Origin: Dermacentor variabilis
Lineage: Eukaryota > Arthropoda > Arachnida > Ixodida > Ixodidae
DNA length: 64,000 bases
NCBI RefSeq assembly: GCF_050947875.1
Contig: NW_027460291.1
Coordinates: 26,681,868-26,745,867, forward strand
Direction: 5' to 3'
The notes under the pieces were generated by a model. It saw only the letters and a program-made list of their open reading frames with translations, ran no database searches and was not told the DNA's origin. Positions within the stretch are counted from its first letter, which is position 1, and every line of letters starts with the position of its first letter. Shown here piece by piece: positions 53,574 through 64,000 of this stretch. The position numbers and the translations under genes are program-made.

Positions 53574-55200
53574 TCAGTAAGTATTTATTATGAATGTTTT
53601 TAGAACTCTTTTAAATTGGTATACATTTTTTGCATTTTTGATTACAGATGGTAGAGTATTCCAAACCGATATCGAGTAAAATTCCGCAGCCTGTTTACCA
53701 TAGTTAGTTGGCACTTTAGGTAGACGAAAATTATTATTGAGTGCAAATCTAGTGTGACTATGAGCTATCAGGTCACAAGGTGAGAAGCAGATTGATGGTA
53801 GTTCCTTAGTCATATATTTGTAGAATGAAATTCCTAGATTATATTTGGTGAGTTCTGAAATGGTTAGGATGTTGTTTTCATGTAGTAGGGATATTCCATT
53901 TGCAAAGCGTGAACTGCTTGTAATAATTCTTGTGGATTGGTTCTGGATTATCTTGAGGGATGCCAAGTGAGCGTTATAAATGTTACCCCAGCATAATATG
54001 CCGTAATTAATATGAGAGTAAAGGAATGAGTGGTATAGCGAGCTAATGTATTATGTGTGAAGTACGGACGAGTTTTAAGTAGAACGCGAATACCGTATGC
54101 TATTTCCTTTTTGATGTGAAAAATGTGATCTTTATATTTCAAGCTGCAGTCAAGAAAAATCCCAAGAAAAGATGAGCATGGACTGGGAGAGATAGAGTGT
54201 GAGCCGAAGGTTAAAGAAGGAGAGGATTCCAAATGTTGTTGATGTGAGGAAAATACAACAAATTTAGTCTTGGTGGAATTAATGGATAATAGGTTGGCAT
54301 TACACCTCCTTAAAACATTCTCTAGATCAGTATTTAGCTTGTTAATAAGAAGTGACATGTTTTTATCAGAGGCAAATATGGTAGTATCATCAACGTACAG
54401 AATGCACTTAGTAGAGGACAAACAGTTAGGTAGGTCATTGATATAAATCAAGAGCAGTAGTGGACCTAAGATGGATCCTTGAGGGATGCCAATTGGTTTG
54501 ATCTCTGGAATAGACATCAGACACAGACACTATCTGAACTCTGTTTGATAAGTAACTTTTCAGTAGTGAGAGCGCAGGACCACGAACACCGATAGCCTCA
54601 AGGTTAGCAAAAAGGATAATATGGTTTAAGCAGTCCAATGCCTTTGTTAGATCAATGAAAACTAAACCTGCAAATTGAGCATCGTCAATTCTTTTTTAAT
54701 TGGTCAGTTAGATGTATGAGTGCCAAATCTGTGGAGTATCCATTGCGAAAGCCAAATTGGCATGAAGAGAGAATAGTATATTTACTGAGATATTTGGTTA
54801 GACGCAATGCGATTAATTTCTCCAGAACTTTGCCGAAAAAAGGTAAAATACCAATAGGGCGGTAGTTATGTATTAATGTGCTGTCATCTTTTTTTTAGAA
54901 CTGGAAATACTTCACCGCGCTTAAGCTCGTTAGGAAACGCACCAGTCTTGAATATCGAATTAGTGATATAAGACAAGATATCAGAAATTAGGTGGGCAAT
55001 CAATTTAATGGTAGCAGGTAGGACTTCATCACTTCCAGCACTGGTGGGTTTTAGGTGACATATAACCTTGTATATTTCTTCTGGCGTTGTGGGGAAAAGA
55101 AAAAAAAGGAGTGAGGAGACGATTAAGTTGAGGTACTTGTGAAGGAGAGGGTGTGTCCTTATAAAAAAATAGGAGCTCAAGGCGTTGGCTATTTGGATAG
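53574..55200 (-). pseudogene. CR1-like LINE copy 1, reverse transcriptase, broken
   Basis: From 55180: IVSSLLFFLFPTTPEEIYKV and SAGSDEVLPATIK, ISDILSYITNSIFKTGAFPN; decayed motif A near 54640; IGIPQGSILGPLLLLIYIND (motif B); CILYVDDTTIFAS (motif C YVDD); FLGIFLDCSLKYKDHI; and the C-terminal SISVWNTLPSVIKNAKNV. The YVDD box is intact but the frame is cut at least three times. Confidence 0.85.
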
Positions 55201-55546
55201 GGGAGTTATACTCTGAGTTATTGTATATAATTTTTGATAGCTGTTCTGGTTTAGAAATCTAGTTTAGAAAGGAGTTGACGATGTTTCATTTTCTGTTATT
55301 GCCGGCTTGTTTGTTCAAGATATAATTGTTTTGCCGCTTTTAACCGGCTGTTTATAGAGTTACATAACCTTTTATATCGGGCAATTATTTTGGTATTAAA
55401 AGGCTGGTTTTTAGTTTTTTTGTACAGGTTATCGCGCTTGCGCAAAGCTGCTAATAACTTTTTAGGCATCCATGGATTGTGAGAGAATGCAATGGTTTTT
55501 TTTTTACATTTCCTTTTACAAACGAATTTATGAATAAGTGATACAA
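55201..55546 (-). other. CR1-like LINE copy 1, decayed EN-RT linker
   Basis: No open frame. Some Lys/Trp-rich traces (for example SQSMDA for HNPWMPKKL near 55465) are in the position of the EN-RT linker. Confidence 0.4.
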
Positions 55547-56389
55547 TTACAGTAAGAAATTTAGAAAGTGCTTTCTGAGGATCATTAAAAGTTTTATTTC
55601 AGACCAGTATACATTAGCAATGGCAGTTATGAAGCCCTCTTTGTCCAGAACGTATTTAAAGTGTAGAAGAGGGCAAGGACTCGAGTTATATTTAAAACGT
55701 AGAAGCAATAGGTAATGATCTGTTACATACATATCAAGAACTTTCACCTCTGGTGAAGTTATTAAGTTAGAGAGAGCGTGATCAATTAGCGTCCCTGTGC
55801 TATTAGGAACCTGTCGTGTAGGAACATGAATTAAGCATTCATATCCGTAGCTTTTTAGTAGACTGGTGTAAGAAATAACTGTTGGTGATGTGTCATTGAG
55901 TAAGTTAATGTTGATATCACCCATTATAATGACATTCTTATTTCTAGTGAAAGGGTATGTAAAGTATGATAAAGATTATAGAAAAAGTCGTCGATTGAGG
56001 ATGTAGGGGAACGATAAATGCATCCAAATATAAAATCTGTTATCATTAGAGGGAGAACAATTAACTATTTCAATCCAGACAATTATAAGTAAGATCGGGA
56101 GAGATATATATTGCCGCACCACCATGGGCGCTAGTTAATCTGTTACAATATCTGAATTGTAGTTGAGGAAGCAATAAAGATTTTTGTCATCGTCTGAAAA
56201 CCAAGTTTCAGTGAAGGCAATTAATGAGAATGAGCTAGAAGATGATAAAAGGAAATGATCAATCTCCTCAAAGTGTTTGCGAAGACTTCTAGCATTGAAA
56301 TGAATGACGGAATGAAATCCACTTATGAAAGAGTTAACTTGATTAGGTTCTAGGAAAGAGGCCATGATAAGTGGTGAGACAATGAACAC
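55547..56389 (-). pseudogene. CR1-like LINE copy 1, APE endonuclease, broken
   Basis: IHFNARSLRKHFEEIDHFLL and LIAFTETWFSDDDKN at 56200-56310 form the N-terminal half with the TETW catalytic Glu. MGDININLLNDTSPTVISYT at 55925 gives the GDINxN motif, and YVTDHYLLLLRF near 55720 is the catalytic DH end. A decayed gap of about 200 bp lies between the halves. Confidence 0.83.
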
Positions 56390-56576
56390 TGGTTGCTATG
56401 GTATTAGTCTGTTCTAGTCAAGTCGGAATGATCACGGATGTGCGAAAGTCTGCTGTTAGTAGTCTTTCCAGCCTTGATTTGACAGTTGTCAGTCCAAAGA
56501 AACATCCACTTCTTTTCTTTCTTCAGTGTTAAAGCTTTGGAAAACAGGGCTTTGTTACATGGGTTCAGATGATCGT

Positions 56577-57060
56577 TTAGAAGATAGGTGCGTTAGAAAT
56601 GCTAGAGAAGCCTAGATCACTGACACAAAGCTTGGCCTTACGTGCTTTACTGATGAAGTCAGATTTCTTAGTTCGAGAGCAGAAACGTGCAATGATGTTT
56701 TTGTCAGTAGACCGTGTAGGCGGGCGATGAACAATGTCGAGATTATTAGGCGATATGGTACATCCAACTTTCTCCCCTAGCATTTTCATGATTGCGACGC
56801 AGTGCCCCCCTTGGGAACAGGGAACGCCCTTGATTTCAACATTACTGAGGCGCGAATATTGCTCAAGGTCTTCTACCTTACGAGTGAGTGAAGAGTTTTG
56901 AGATTTTAGTTCTTTATTCTCATTTACCAATAAGGTATTTTGACCACGTAAGTCCTCGACAAGTTGATTCAAGTGTTGTGCACTTGATTGAAGGGACTCA
57001 AGTTCCTTCTTTAACTTCGCAACACGAAAGCCGGAATCTCATTTTTAGCAAAAATCTGCC
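56577..57060 (-). pseudogene. CR1-like LINE copy 1, ORF1, broken
   Basis: 131 open codons: a coiled coil (VEDLRGQNTLLVNENKELKS and following heptads), LEQYSRLSNVEIKGVPCSQG, then a basic domain with NNLDIVHRPP, IIARFCSRTKKSDFISKARK and an ending in SISNAPIF. This matches the coiled-coil plus FP25-like type of ORF1 found in CR1/Jockey-group LINEs. An upstream coiled-coil extension in another frame continues to about 57060. Confidence 0.7.
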
Positions 57061-57267
57061 GAACACCTTATCAGAGGTGACTTTAGCTAAAAAGTTAATT
57101 TTAGCCACTAGATCCTCGATTTTCTTCAGAGTTCAGCATTATTTGGGGCATGGTATAAATATAAAATACAAACTCGAACACAAGCAGGAGGAGAACACAG
57201 GTGGTGGCAGCAGCGGCAGTGGTATGGAAAAACAAATGAAAAAGAGAAATTAGAGTTAGTAAGAATG

Positions 57268-57605
57268 CCTGCGTAAACGGTGAATTTTTAAAGATGTTGC
57301 TCATACAATGCCACTGCTGCCAGTGAAGGGTGGGCGTCGGTGCGTGGTTATTTAAAGGGAAGGTGCTCCGGGCAGCGACCACCAGTGGCAGTCTTGATGA
57401 TGTTAGTATACCACGATGAATTCACGCAGTCGCAGCCTCACCACATGGCGATGATCCAGCATTCAGGAGGGCAGTACGTCGATGTGTCACCACGAAGATC
57501 GCCGTTTGAGACAGAGAGGGGTGGGTGAAAAGTGTGCGGTCAGGGTATCTGCATAAACGATGAACTTTTAAAGATGTTGCTCATGCAATGCCACTGCTGC
57601 CAGTC
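57268..57605 (-). repeat. Two copies of a ~58 bp block, 284 bp apart, in the LINE 5' leader
   Basis: TTTTTAAAGATGTTGCTCAT and the following CAATGCCACTGCTGCCAGT occur at 57285-57329 and 57568-57604 with few changes. Tandem 5' units of this kind often act as promoter monomers in LINEs; here that is inference. Confidence 0.6.
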
Positions 57606-57610
57606 TACAG

Positions 57611-57879
57611 GAAGCCCTCGGAAAAATCATGCAAGTTCACTTTGAATTTATCGGTTCACATTAAAAATCTAGTCTCGTCTTAAAAACAGAAAACGATGCT
57701 ACATTCTTAAATTTCTATATTAAGTATTGTCTATATTATCAAAACAATGTGATATATGCAATAAATTAATGAAATTTGAAATAAAGCTCAATTTTTTGGA
57801 TTTGTGGAGTGTGAAACGATACCCTCATTAAGACTTTCAAAATATCCAGTCCATTTTTCCTATGCAGTAAGGATTTATT
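57611..57879. other. No recognised feature
   Basis: AT-rich, no frame or motif; may be Penelope flank. Confidence 0.3.
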
Positions 57880-58683
57880 TAACGTGAGTCATTTCACCGC
57901 ACGATAAATGGGATCAACGGAACTGTTTGTTCGTCCAGTTGGTGTTTTCCGAAGGACATTTTTGTTGTTGTCGCAAACTGAGACAAATACAATAGGACAA
58001 AACATAGATGACGGCACGGGTGGCACTTCCAACACATTTGTTTTGGGTGCTGACCTGCAGTAATAAATGGGCATACGCGCATGCGCACTCTGTTGGCAAA
58101 CTTGGGATCTCCTACGCACGAATGATTTCATCTCCGATTGATAAATCATAACTGACCTATTGGTATACAGCTTCAGCTTTTCTTTTGACAGACAACATTC
58201 ATTAGCTCAGGTGCGGCCCGATTCTTACTTCTACCGAGAATACAGATTTTTTGGAAACGTGGCTGACACACGCAGGCATTGCAGTGGGCTGGTGAATGTG
58301 CCCCGCCATCTTTCATTAGCTTTGGGTCGTGCTCCCTGACTTCTTAATTTATACAGCGCCCGGTCTGTCCGATGTGTGACTTGCAGCACGTAAGGGGAAT
58401 TTCATAGATCAGACACCCGTGGCACATTTCCCGTAAGTCGTGCCATGTTTCTTGCCGCAACCTTGCCGGCCACACTCCTCATGAGCGGTACTGCATCGGA
58501 GTTGAAACAGCTTGACGGGGGCAGAAAGGCAATGGTTGGCCCATACCGACCTGCCACCTTCTGCAGTTCCAGGGAGACCTTACAAACATAAGGAATCACT
58601 CCAGGTCTTAGGATTGTGTACTTCCTTCCTCACTTGTGGCAGTTCTTGCAACTTGTACATTTCGTAAAGTCGCTTCGGGGACT
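57880..58683 (-). pseudogene. Penelope-like element, GIY-YIG endonuclease end, broken
   Basis: The - strand reads (with frame changes) LIYEIPLTCCKSHIGQTGRC and VREH near 58400-58320, the GIY-YIG nuclease pattern of Penelope elements. KDGGAHSPAHCNACVCQPRF follows (linker with His/Cys), then ILGRSKNRAAPELM. An RT-side segment upstream (CRRWQVGMGQPLPFCPRQAV) and a C-terminal SVDPIYRAVK at 57889-57930 frame it. Penelope elements couple RT to this nuclease. The copy has stops and is bordered by a LINE on the right. Confidence 0.72.
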
Positions 58684-59083
58684 GATGTCAAGTCAAGTCA
58701 AGTGAAGTTTATTTCCAACACCGAGTCGGAGGTTCTTGGGCGAAAAGATGTTGCAGACACCTTGATAGTGCCCAAGGACCCATTAAGTAGGAGCAGGCAG
58801 ATTACAAAAATAATCATCTGAACGCTGTAGAAAAATGTAGGCATGAAATATAATACACGCAACGCAACACTTCTAGTGCACAACATAATTGCATACAATA
58901 CGGATGTCACAAAATCTTTGCAAACACTTGTGCAAAGGCAAAAAATAATTTCATACATCAAAATAAAATATATATGAAGATATCAAAAGAAAGATGTTGT
59001 TCGAATGGTTCTTACATGTTTAAAAGCATATTTCGCACATGTGTCTTGAATTTATATTCTGGAAGTTCGAATTTGGTAAAAGT

Positions 59084-60078
59084 TCAGAATTTGTTCAGTA
59101 TTGCTGGTATCTGGTATCGAAGAAGACATTCTCCGTAGCTTGTACGGGAAAACAGAACTGGTATGGATTGATTTTGGAGAGAGTATCGGGGGGAGCTATC
59201 AAATGAATGCTCATTAAGCTTGTTTTTCTTTGTATAAAGTAGTTTATATGTGTAAAGATCACTTGCTCTAGTAATATCGTGCTTTATGAACAGCTGATGA
59301 CTACGTAGTTCGCGAGGGTGCCCATAAAAATTTTCAAATATTCCGAGAACCTTTTTCTGCAACACCTCGAGTCTGTTTAGGTTCTGAACAGACGTTTTTG
59401 CCCATACTAGCGTGCAGTAACACAAGAGAGAGTAGAAGTGGCCGTAATATATAGCTTTCTTTAGCCATAATGGAACTAGGTTTGATAACCTGTACAGACA
59501 GCCCACAGCTTTGCGCAATTCAGAAGCAAGCCTTGACACATGGGTATTCCACGACATGTTTTCCTCGAATCAAACACCCAGAAATTTTTGCTTGCGAACG
59601 CACTCTAATGTTGTGCCTTGAAATGAGAATTTCAGATTAATACATGGTTTGTTCGTAGGCCGAAAAATAACGTATTTTGTTTGACGTGCGTTTAATGCCA
59701 GTTTGTTTTCATTTAGCCACACTTCCAAATGCCTTAAATAATTCGTTACAGTAACTTGGAGACTTTTAATTGAATCAGCACTAAAAAGACATTCGTATCA
59801 TCAGCATACATAACTAGTTTTTCTGTGTAAGGGATATTGCATATATCATCAGTATAAACTATGAATAATAAGGGTCCTAAGATCGAACCTTGTGGAACGC
59901 CTTGCTTAAGTTCAATTTCTGCTGATGTTAAGCTTCCGACTTTAACATATTGTTTTCTAGCAAATAAGTAGTTTTTAATAAGTTGAAGAGCAACACCGCG
60001 TATTCCGTAGTCGAGTAATTTTTGTGCTAGGATATCATGTTTTATACTATCAAAAGCCTTTTTCAGGTCAACAAACAA
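59084..60078 (-). pseudogene. CR1-like LINE copy 2, reverse transcriptase, broken
   Basis: From 60078: FVDLKKAFDSIKHDILAQKL (motif A), GVPQGSILGPLLFIVYTDDI (motif B), KLVMYADDTNVFL (motif C YADD). After a frame change the thumb and C-terminal region continue at 59084-59557 (YRLSNLVPLWLKKAIYYGHF, CTLVWAKTSVQNLNRLEVLQ). The catalytic boxes are intact; the frame is not. Confidence 0.88.
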
Positions 60079-61058
60079 TCCAACTGTATACAGTCATTTT
60101 TCCAAATTGTTTAGTATCTCTTCTTTTACGTTTAGCAGGGCTAATTCAGTGGACTTGCCTTTCTGGAATCCGTGCTGAGCATTCTTTATTATGTTTTACT
60201 TAGTGAAAAAGTTCCTTAGTCTGCAATTTATGGCAGATTCAAACACCTTCAATAGAACAGGCAAAACAGAGATTGGCCTGTAATTCGAAATGTCATTTAG
60301 AGCACCGCCTTTATGTACAGGGCATACACGCGCAAGCTTCAGATCGGAAGGGAAAAGTCCAGAAACGAACATACAATTAATGATATGAGCCAGGGGCTAC
60401 GAGATGAAATCCACAACATACTTCATAGGCGCCGCACTTAAGTCATCAGAACCTGTTGCGACATTGTTACGTAGTATATTTATCGAGCTTAATACCTCAG
60501 ACGGTGTCACTGGTGCTAAACTAATTGTGTTAGGCTGTCTTTACGGCAGATTCTTTCCCGCGTACTCTGTTGGGAAGGCGGCAAACAGTCGCCGGAGTGG
60601 GCAAAATATTCAAAGCCATAATAGCTGCATCATCGCTCATGTCTTGCGAGAGGGCTTTGACGTTGAACCGCGTTTTGTTTTCCACAAATTGTCCCAGATT
60701 ATTAACTGCATTCCATGGTTTGCGAGGATCATTATAAATCTTGGCGAATAGGCATTCATAGCATATCTTCTTAGCTTTTCATATGTCGGCATTTAGTTTA
60801 TTGCGATACGTTTTCAATTCTTGTAGAGCGGCTTGGTCACGTGTTTGAAGTAACTTGCTTCTTTTTGCTTCTTTTGTGAAGGCTCGTGCTGATCCATGCC
60901 TTTTGAATTTTCTTTTTGTTTAATGTGTGCGATACCATGGGAAAATTGCTGTTGTAACATGTTTTGAGATAGCGAAAGAAAACGCTATATGCGCGATCAG
61001 AATCCTGTTCTGCGTATACGAAAGACCAGTTCGTAAGCGCTAGTTCCGAGCGAAATTT
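60079..61058 (-). pseudogene. CR1-like LINE copy 2, RT N-terminal part and EN-RT linker, decayed
   Basis: Only short traces, for example a KAQHGFQKGKSTEL-like stretch around 60150 and ISNYRPISVLPVLLKVFE near 60240-60290, in changing frames. No open frame over 120 codons on the - strand. Confidence 0.6.
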
Positions 61059-61867
61059 CTAAAGTGTGAGCTTGTTTATGACGCGATACCTTGTGTTGTC
61101 GGTGTAGTTAGGTTTGTTAGGTGTAGTAGAGAAAAGAGCGAAGACTGGTAAATGTTCACTGAGGTCGAGTGAAAATAGGCCTGAAGCAATCTTATTTGTT
61201 GGCGCGTTTGTGATGCAAACGTCCAGCAGTGTGGCGCTATGATCAGTGGTTCGGCTGGGCAGCCTAATGGTGTTCGAACAATGATATGTGGACAGAATAG
61301 TTTCAAACTGCATGGTGGCTGCGTCATCGCTTATGTTGTTGACATTTATGTCACCCATCAGAAAAAAAGGCACGTGCAATAAGTTGAACTTAAATATAAG
61401 GCTTTCAAAGGTATCAATAAATTCAGACTTTCTGCTCGCGGGTGGCCGATACACTGCAGTAACGGCAATATTTCGTAATCGTATTGTAATACATTCGAGG
61501 CTAGTGATCACGAACGTTAGCTCATCGATTACATCATGCGTAAGACAATCTTTCATATAAAAGGCTAATCCTCCCCTACGATTGGTAGTCCTGGTAACAC
61601 CATTGTATGTGTAATAGTCTAATTGTGAAGGAGTGTCATTCGGAGTAAGCGATGTTTCGGAAAGCAGTATAACATCAAATTTTATAGCTAAGGAATCAAG
61701 GAACGTGCTGAGATAAGAAATCTTGTTTTTAATACTGCGCACATTTAGATAAAAAGCACTGAAATGCTTTCCAATATGTTCGGCTGCTTTGTTAAAACTG
61801 TCCGCATCATAGTAATGACAACTGTCAAATAGAGCCATTTCGTAGCAGATTGAGCCATTTAAAAGTG
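61059..61867 (-). pseudogene. CR1-like LINE copy 2, APE endonuclease (5' end truncated by Gmr1 copy 2)
   Basis: About 270 codons remain open: FSAFYLNVRSIKNKISYLST, VILLSETSLTPNDTPSQLDY (catalytic Glu), GVTRTTNRRGGLAFYMK, VTAVYRPPASRKSEF, FFLMGDINVNNISDD (GDIN motif) and LDLSEHLPVFALF (SDH box with His kept). The open frame continues to 62003, but its first ~45 codons are antisense LTR, so the apparent start is not real. Confidence 0.87.
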
Positions 61868-62669
61868 TGTTACGTTTCGCCGACGACGCGCGGTTTAGCC
61901 GGCGCGACTGCAATAAAGCGGCAGACATTTTGGCCCGTTCGGCGTCGCCGCTACGCTCCCCGCCAAGCGCGTCCAGGCATGTTCCGATGCCACGTGTCTT
62001 CATGTGCGTGTGTGAGTGTATGTGCCATTGTGCCCGACCGGCGGCGATACGACAGCAGGGGTCACCTTCTCCTCCCAGCCATTGTGCCCGACCGGAGGCG
62101 ATACGACAGTAGGAGTCACCTTCTCCTCCCAGCCATTGTGCCCGACCGGAGGCGATACGACAGTAGAAGTCACCTTCTCCTCCCAGCCATTGTGCCCGAC
62201 CGGAGGCGATACGACAGTAGAAGTCACCTTCTCCTCCCAGTCTTTGTGCCCGACTGGCGGCGCTACGACAGTATGCGTCACCTTATCCCATTGTACAATC
62301 ACGTGCTCGTCTATTGAGGGGTTCCTTCTTGCCCTCAACTGCGAGAGTATAAAAACAGCTGCCCCCGGACGCCAAAAGGAGGGCTCCGATTTCTTCTGTT
62401 GAGTAAAGTGCTCTCCCGTCTCTCTACTTCGGTCAACCTGACCGCCAACTCTTTGCGATGTTAAAATAAACAAGTTGTTTTGTTGTTACCAGTCGACGCA
62501 TGCTTTGCCGGGACCTTCGGATGCTTCCAGTTGTACCCCAGGCCGCCAGGCCAACGCTACCCTTGGGGCTTGCGACCCAGGTGCAACAACGGGCGTCAGC
62601 GCCGAGTTCCCAACAGGTCGTACCATCGGTGCGACCACAACAACCGTTGCCATCGGTGGGATTCAAACA
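61868..62669 (+). repeat. 5' LTR of Gmr1 copy 2
   Basis: 802 bp from TGTTACG to CAAACA. It has a TATAAAAA box at 62348-62355 and AATAAA at 62465-62470. Its U3 holds 4.8 copies of a 54 bp unit (62027-62285) related to the 47 bp unit of copy 1. Confidence 0.9.
62027..62285 (+). repeat. 54 bp tandem array in U3 of Gmr1 copy 2
   Basis: Copies start at 62027, 62081, 62135, 62189 and 62243. Each begins [A/T]TTGTGCCCGAC and contains GGCGATACGACAG (GGCGCTACGACAG in the last) and GTCACCTT. Confidence 0.92.
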
Positions 62670-62984
62670 ACTGTCTGCCAGCGGTGAGATCGCGACAACG
62701 GAGGCCAGCAGCGAAGAGATGCAGTTGACTGTATGCTGAGCAGCTCAACGACGATCCGGGAGCAGTGCAACGAGCCCTCTGTGATGACTGGTTGCCTGCA
62801 GCGGAACGACTGCGCTGGACTCTTGGCTGCGAGGTTTGGTGAGTGCGGGACTTTCTTCTTCTGAGCTTTGCCAGGCTTTTGTTAGTGTTAGAAACAGAGC
62901 TGGTAATTGTGGTTGTCGTTGCTGCCGGTTTAGTTTGCGGCAAGACAATAGTAAGCAGTAGAGAAAGCAGCATTCAGAGCAGCC
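62670..62984 (+). other. Gmr1 copy 2 primer binding site (mutated) and leader
   Basis: TGTCTGCCAGCGGTGAGATC at 62672-62691 is a decayed version of the tRNA-Leu site of copy 1 (several mismatches). The leader shows no gene. Confidence 0.65.
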
Positions 62985-64000
62985 ATGGATTTGAAGTCGT
63001 TGCGCAAACCGAAATTGTTGGAGCTTGCAAGAGAGTTGGGTCTGGATGTCTCAGACAAACTCAGAAATCCTGAACTGCTAAAGGCTATTCTGGAGTTAGA
63101 AGCTGAGGATGACGAGCTGTCGGAATGCCTTGAGACCATTGAGGAGAGGGAGACTGCAAAAAGACAGGAGCGCGAAATTAAAGAACAGAAAGAAAAAGAA
63201 GAGCGTGAACGTAAAGAACAGAAAGAGCGAGAGGAACAAGAGAAAAAAGAAGAGCGTGACCGTCAACACGCTTTGGAAATGAAGCGTCTCGAGATAGAGA
63301 TGGAACGCGCTCGTAATGGAAGTCAGGCACACGGTGCAGGAGAACGCGTATTGTTCAAAATGACTGACCTGAGGCGGCCGTTTAAGCTTGGAGAGGACAT
63401 TGGTTTGTTCCTGGTTAACTTTGAGCGAACGTGCGAGAAGCAGGGGTTCTCTCGGGAAACGTGGCCACAGCGCTTGCTCACTTTGTTACCCGGCGAGGTG
63501 GCCGACGTAGTCGCTCGCTTGGATAGAGAGGAGGCAGAGGATTTCGACAAAGTGAAATCGAGTATGCTAAAAAAGTACAGGCTGTCAGCGGAGGCGTTCC
63601 GTCGGAAGTTTCGGGAAAATGAGAAAAGCAAAAGTGAGTCATATACACAGTTTGCGTACAGGCTTATGTCAAACATGCAGGAGTGGCTCAAGGAAGAGAA
63701 AGCGTTTGGTGAGCACGATAAAGTTCTGCAGTGTTTCGGGCTAGAAAAGTTTTATAGTCGGTTACCTGAGAACGTGCGGTACTGGGTCTTGGATAGGCCA
63801 GACGTTTGTACGGTGGCTAAAGCCGCTGAGCTAGCCGAGGAGTTTGTGACGCGTCGGGCTCGCGGAGCTAAGGACGGTCAAAAGGGTGAATTTGGCTCGA
63901 AGTTTGAGAGGCCGAAGTTCACACCCATGAGAGCAAAGGGGAACACACGTAGTGCGGATGCGAGTGGAAGCAGTGCGACCGAACCTAAGGAGACGGCGGC
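62985..64000 (+). CDS. Gag-Pol of Gmr1 copy 2, N-terminal part (incomplete at window end)
   Basis: Open for 338 codons from the ATG at 62985 to the last base, with no stop. The same order is visible as far as it goes: SAP-like start MDLKSLRKPKLLELARELGL, a long Glu/Lys/Arg coiled coil, then the Gag core (RPFKLGEDIGLFLVNFERTC, EKAFGEHDKVLQCFGLEKFY, PENVRYWVLDRPD). Many substitutions against copy 1, so this is a different lineage or older copy. The zinc knuckle, protease, integrase and RT lie beyond the window. Confidence 0.9.
   Translation, partial: MDLKSLRKPKLLELARELGLDVSDKLRNPELLKAILELEAEDDELSECLETIEERETAKRQEREIKEQKEKEERERKEQKEREEQEKKEERDRQHALEMKRLEIEMERARNGSQAHGAGERVLFKMTDLRRPFKLGEDIGLFLVNFERTCEKQGFSRETWPQRLLTLLPGEVADVVARLDREEAEDFDKVKSSMLKKYRLSAEAFRRKFRENEKSKSESYTQFAYRLMSNMQEWLKEEKAFGEHDKVLQCFGLEKFYSRLPENVRYWVLDRPDVCTVAKAAELAEEFVTRRARGAKDGQKGEFGSKFERPKFTPMRAKGNTRSADASGSSATEPKETA

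Larger units (their letters stand above)
53262..57610 (-). mobile_element. CR1/Jockey-group LINE, copy 1, decayed
   Basis: 3' end on the left (AT-rich tail 53262-53345). Then, read on the - strand from right to left: 5' leader with a duplicated block, ORF1 with coiled coil, APE endonuclease, RT. Several frameshifts and stops. Exact clade (CR1, L2 or Jockey-like) cannot be fixed by eye. Confidence 0.8.
58684..61867 (-). mobile_element. CR1/Jockey-group LINE, copy 2, decayed
   Basis: The 3' end on the left is (GTCAA)n at 58686-58703, a short tandem tail. RT and endonuclease follow. The 5' end is cut off by the second Gmr1 element at 61868, just before the endonuclease start. It inserted next to, or within, the Penelope remnant. 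Confidence 0.82.
61868..64000 (+). mobile_element. Gmr1-type Ty3/Gypsy element, copy 2 (5' part, runs off the window)
   Basis: 5' LTR, leader and the start of gag, all homologous to copy 1 but in the opposite orientation and clearly diverged. Flanking AGTG (61864-61867) is the expected place of the 4 bp target duplication; the other side is outside the window. It interrupts CR1-like LINE copy 2. Confidence 0.9.

Noticed and set aside
1..64000. CRISPR array, rRNA genes, prokaryotic operons
   Set aside because: No spaced palindromic repeats, no rRNA-like conserved blocks and no operon-like packing; introns, SINEs and LINEs show a eukaryotic genome.

Overview
The window looks like a repeat-rich piece of a hard tick (Ixodidae) genome, most likely metastriate. 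The main clue is two copies of a tRNA-derived SINE of the Ruka type, which is known from ticks, together with families typical of tick assemblies (Ty3/Gypsy, I-type, RTE and CR1/Jockey-like LINEs, PIF/Harbinger, Penelope). Family names rest on motif recognition; no database search was possible. There are no bacterial signals and no rRNA or CRISPR arrays. Almost every long open frame belongs to a transposable element.

The host signal is two short spliced exons on the + strand, 20083-20262 and 32315-32378. They encode part of the first repeat of a TATA-binding-protein (TBP) core domain. Their splice phases fit each other exactly (AG|T = Ser). The roughly 12 kb intron between them holds a complete PIF/Harbinger transposon (22323-26871) and a 0.9 kb (ACGC)n-type array (27959-28864). 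The protein is clearly TBP-like but diverged, so a TBP paralogue is the best reading.

Layout. 1-12874: an old, broken Gypsy element on the - strand ('Gypsy A'). It is interrupted by a complete, apparently very young Gmr1-type Gypsy element (391-7172, TSD GCGT, LTRs that read as identical, one 1488-codon gag-pol frame with integrase before reverse transcriptase) and by an 889 bp TIR element with a TAA TSD (10261-11149). 13130-19760: a decayed I-type LINE (+) carrying a Ruka SINE and a 142 bp hairpin insertion. 19760-32737: host gene and introns. 32814-34252: an RTE fragment. 35735-41034: a second I-LINE 5' piece split by a dead Gypsy element ('Gypsy C', 36067-40617). 42197-45720: a near full-length RTE LINE (-) with a second Ruka in its 5' leader. 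46120-53250: diverged repeat units, the last split by a nearly intact Gypsy element ('Gypsy B', 47230-52865, TSD ATAG, one stop in the integrase). 53262-57610 and 58684-61867: two CR1/Jockey-type LINEs (-) on either side of a Penelope GIY-YIG remnant. 61868-64000: LTR, leader and gag of a second Gmr1-type element (+), running off the window.

The order of events can be read from the nesting: Gypsy A is older than the Gmr1 copy and the TIR element; the I-LINE is older than Ruka, the hairpin and Gypsy C; the CR1-like LINE is older than the second Gmr1 copy. The elements most likely to be or to have recently been active are the Gmr1 copy at 391-7172, the Harbinger at 22323-26871 (both genes open) and Gypsy B (one stop codon, LTRs differing at about 7 of 305 positions).
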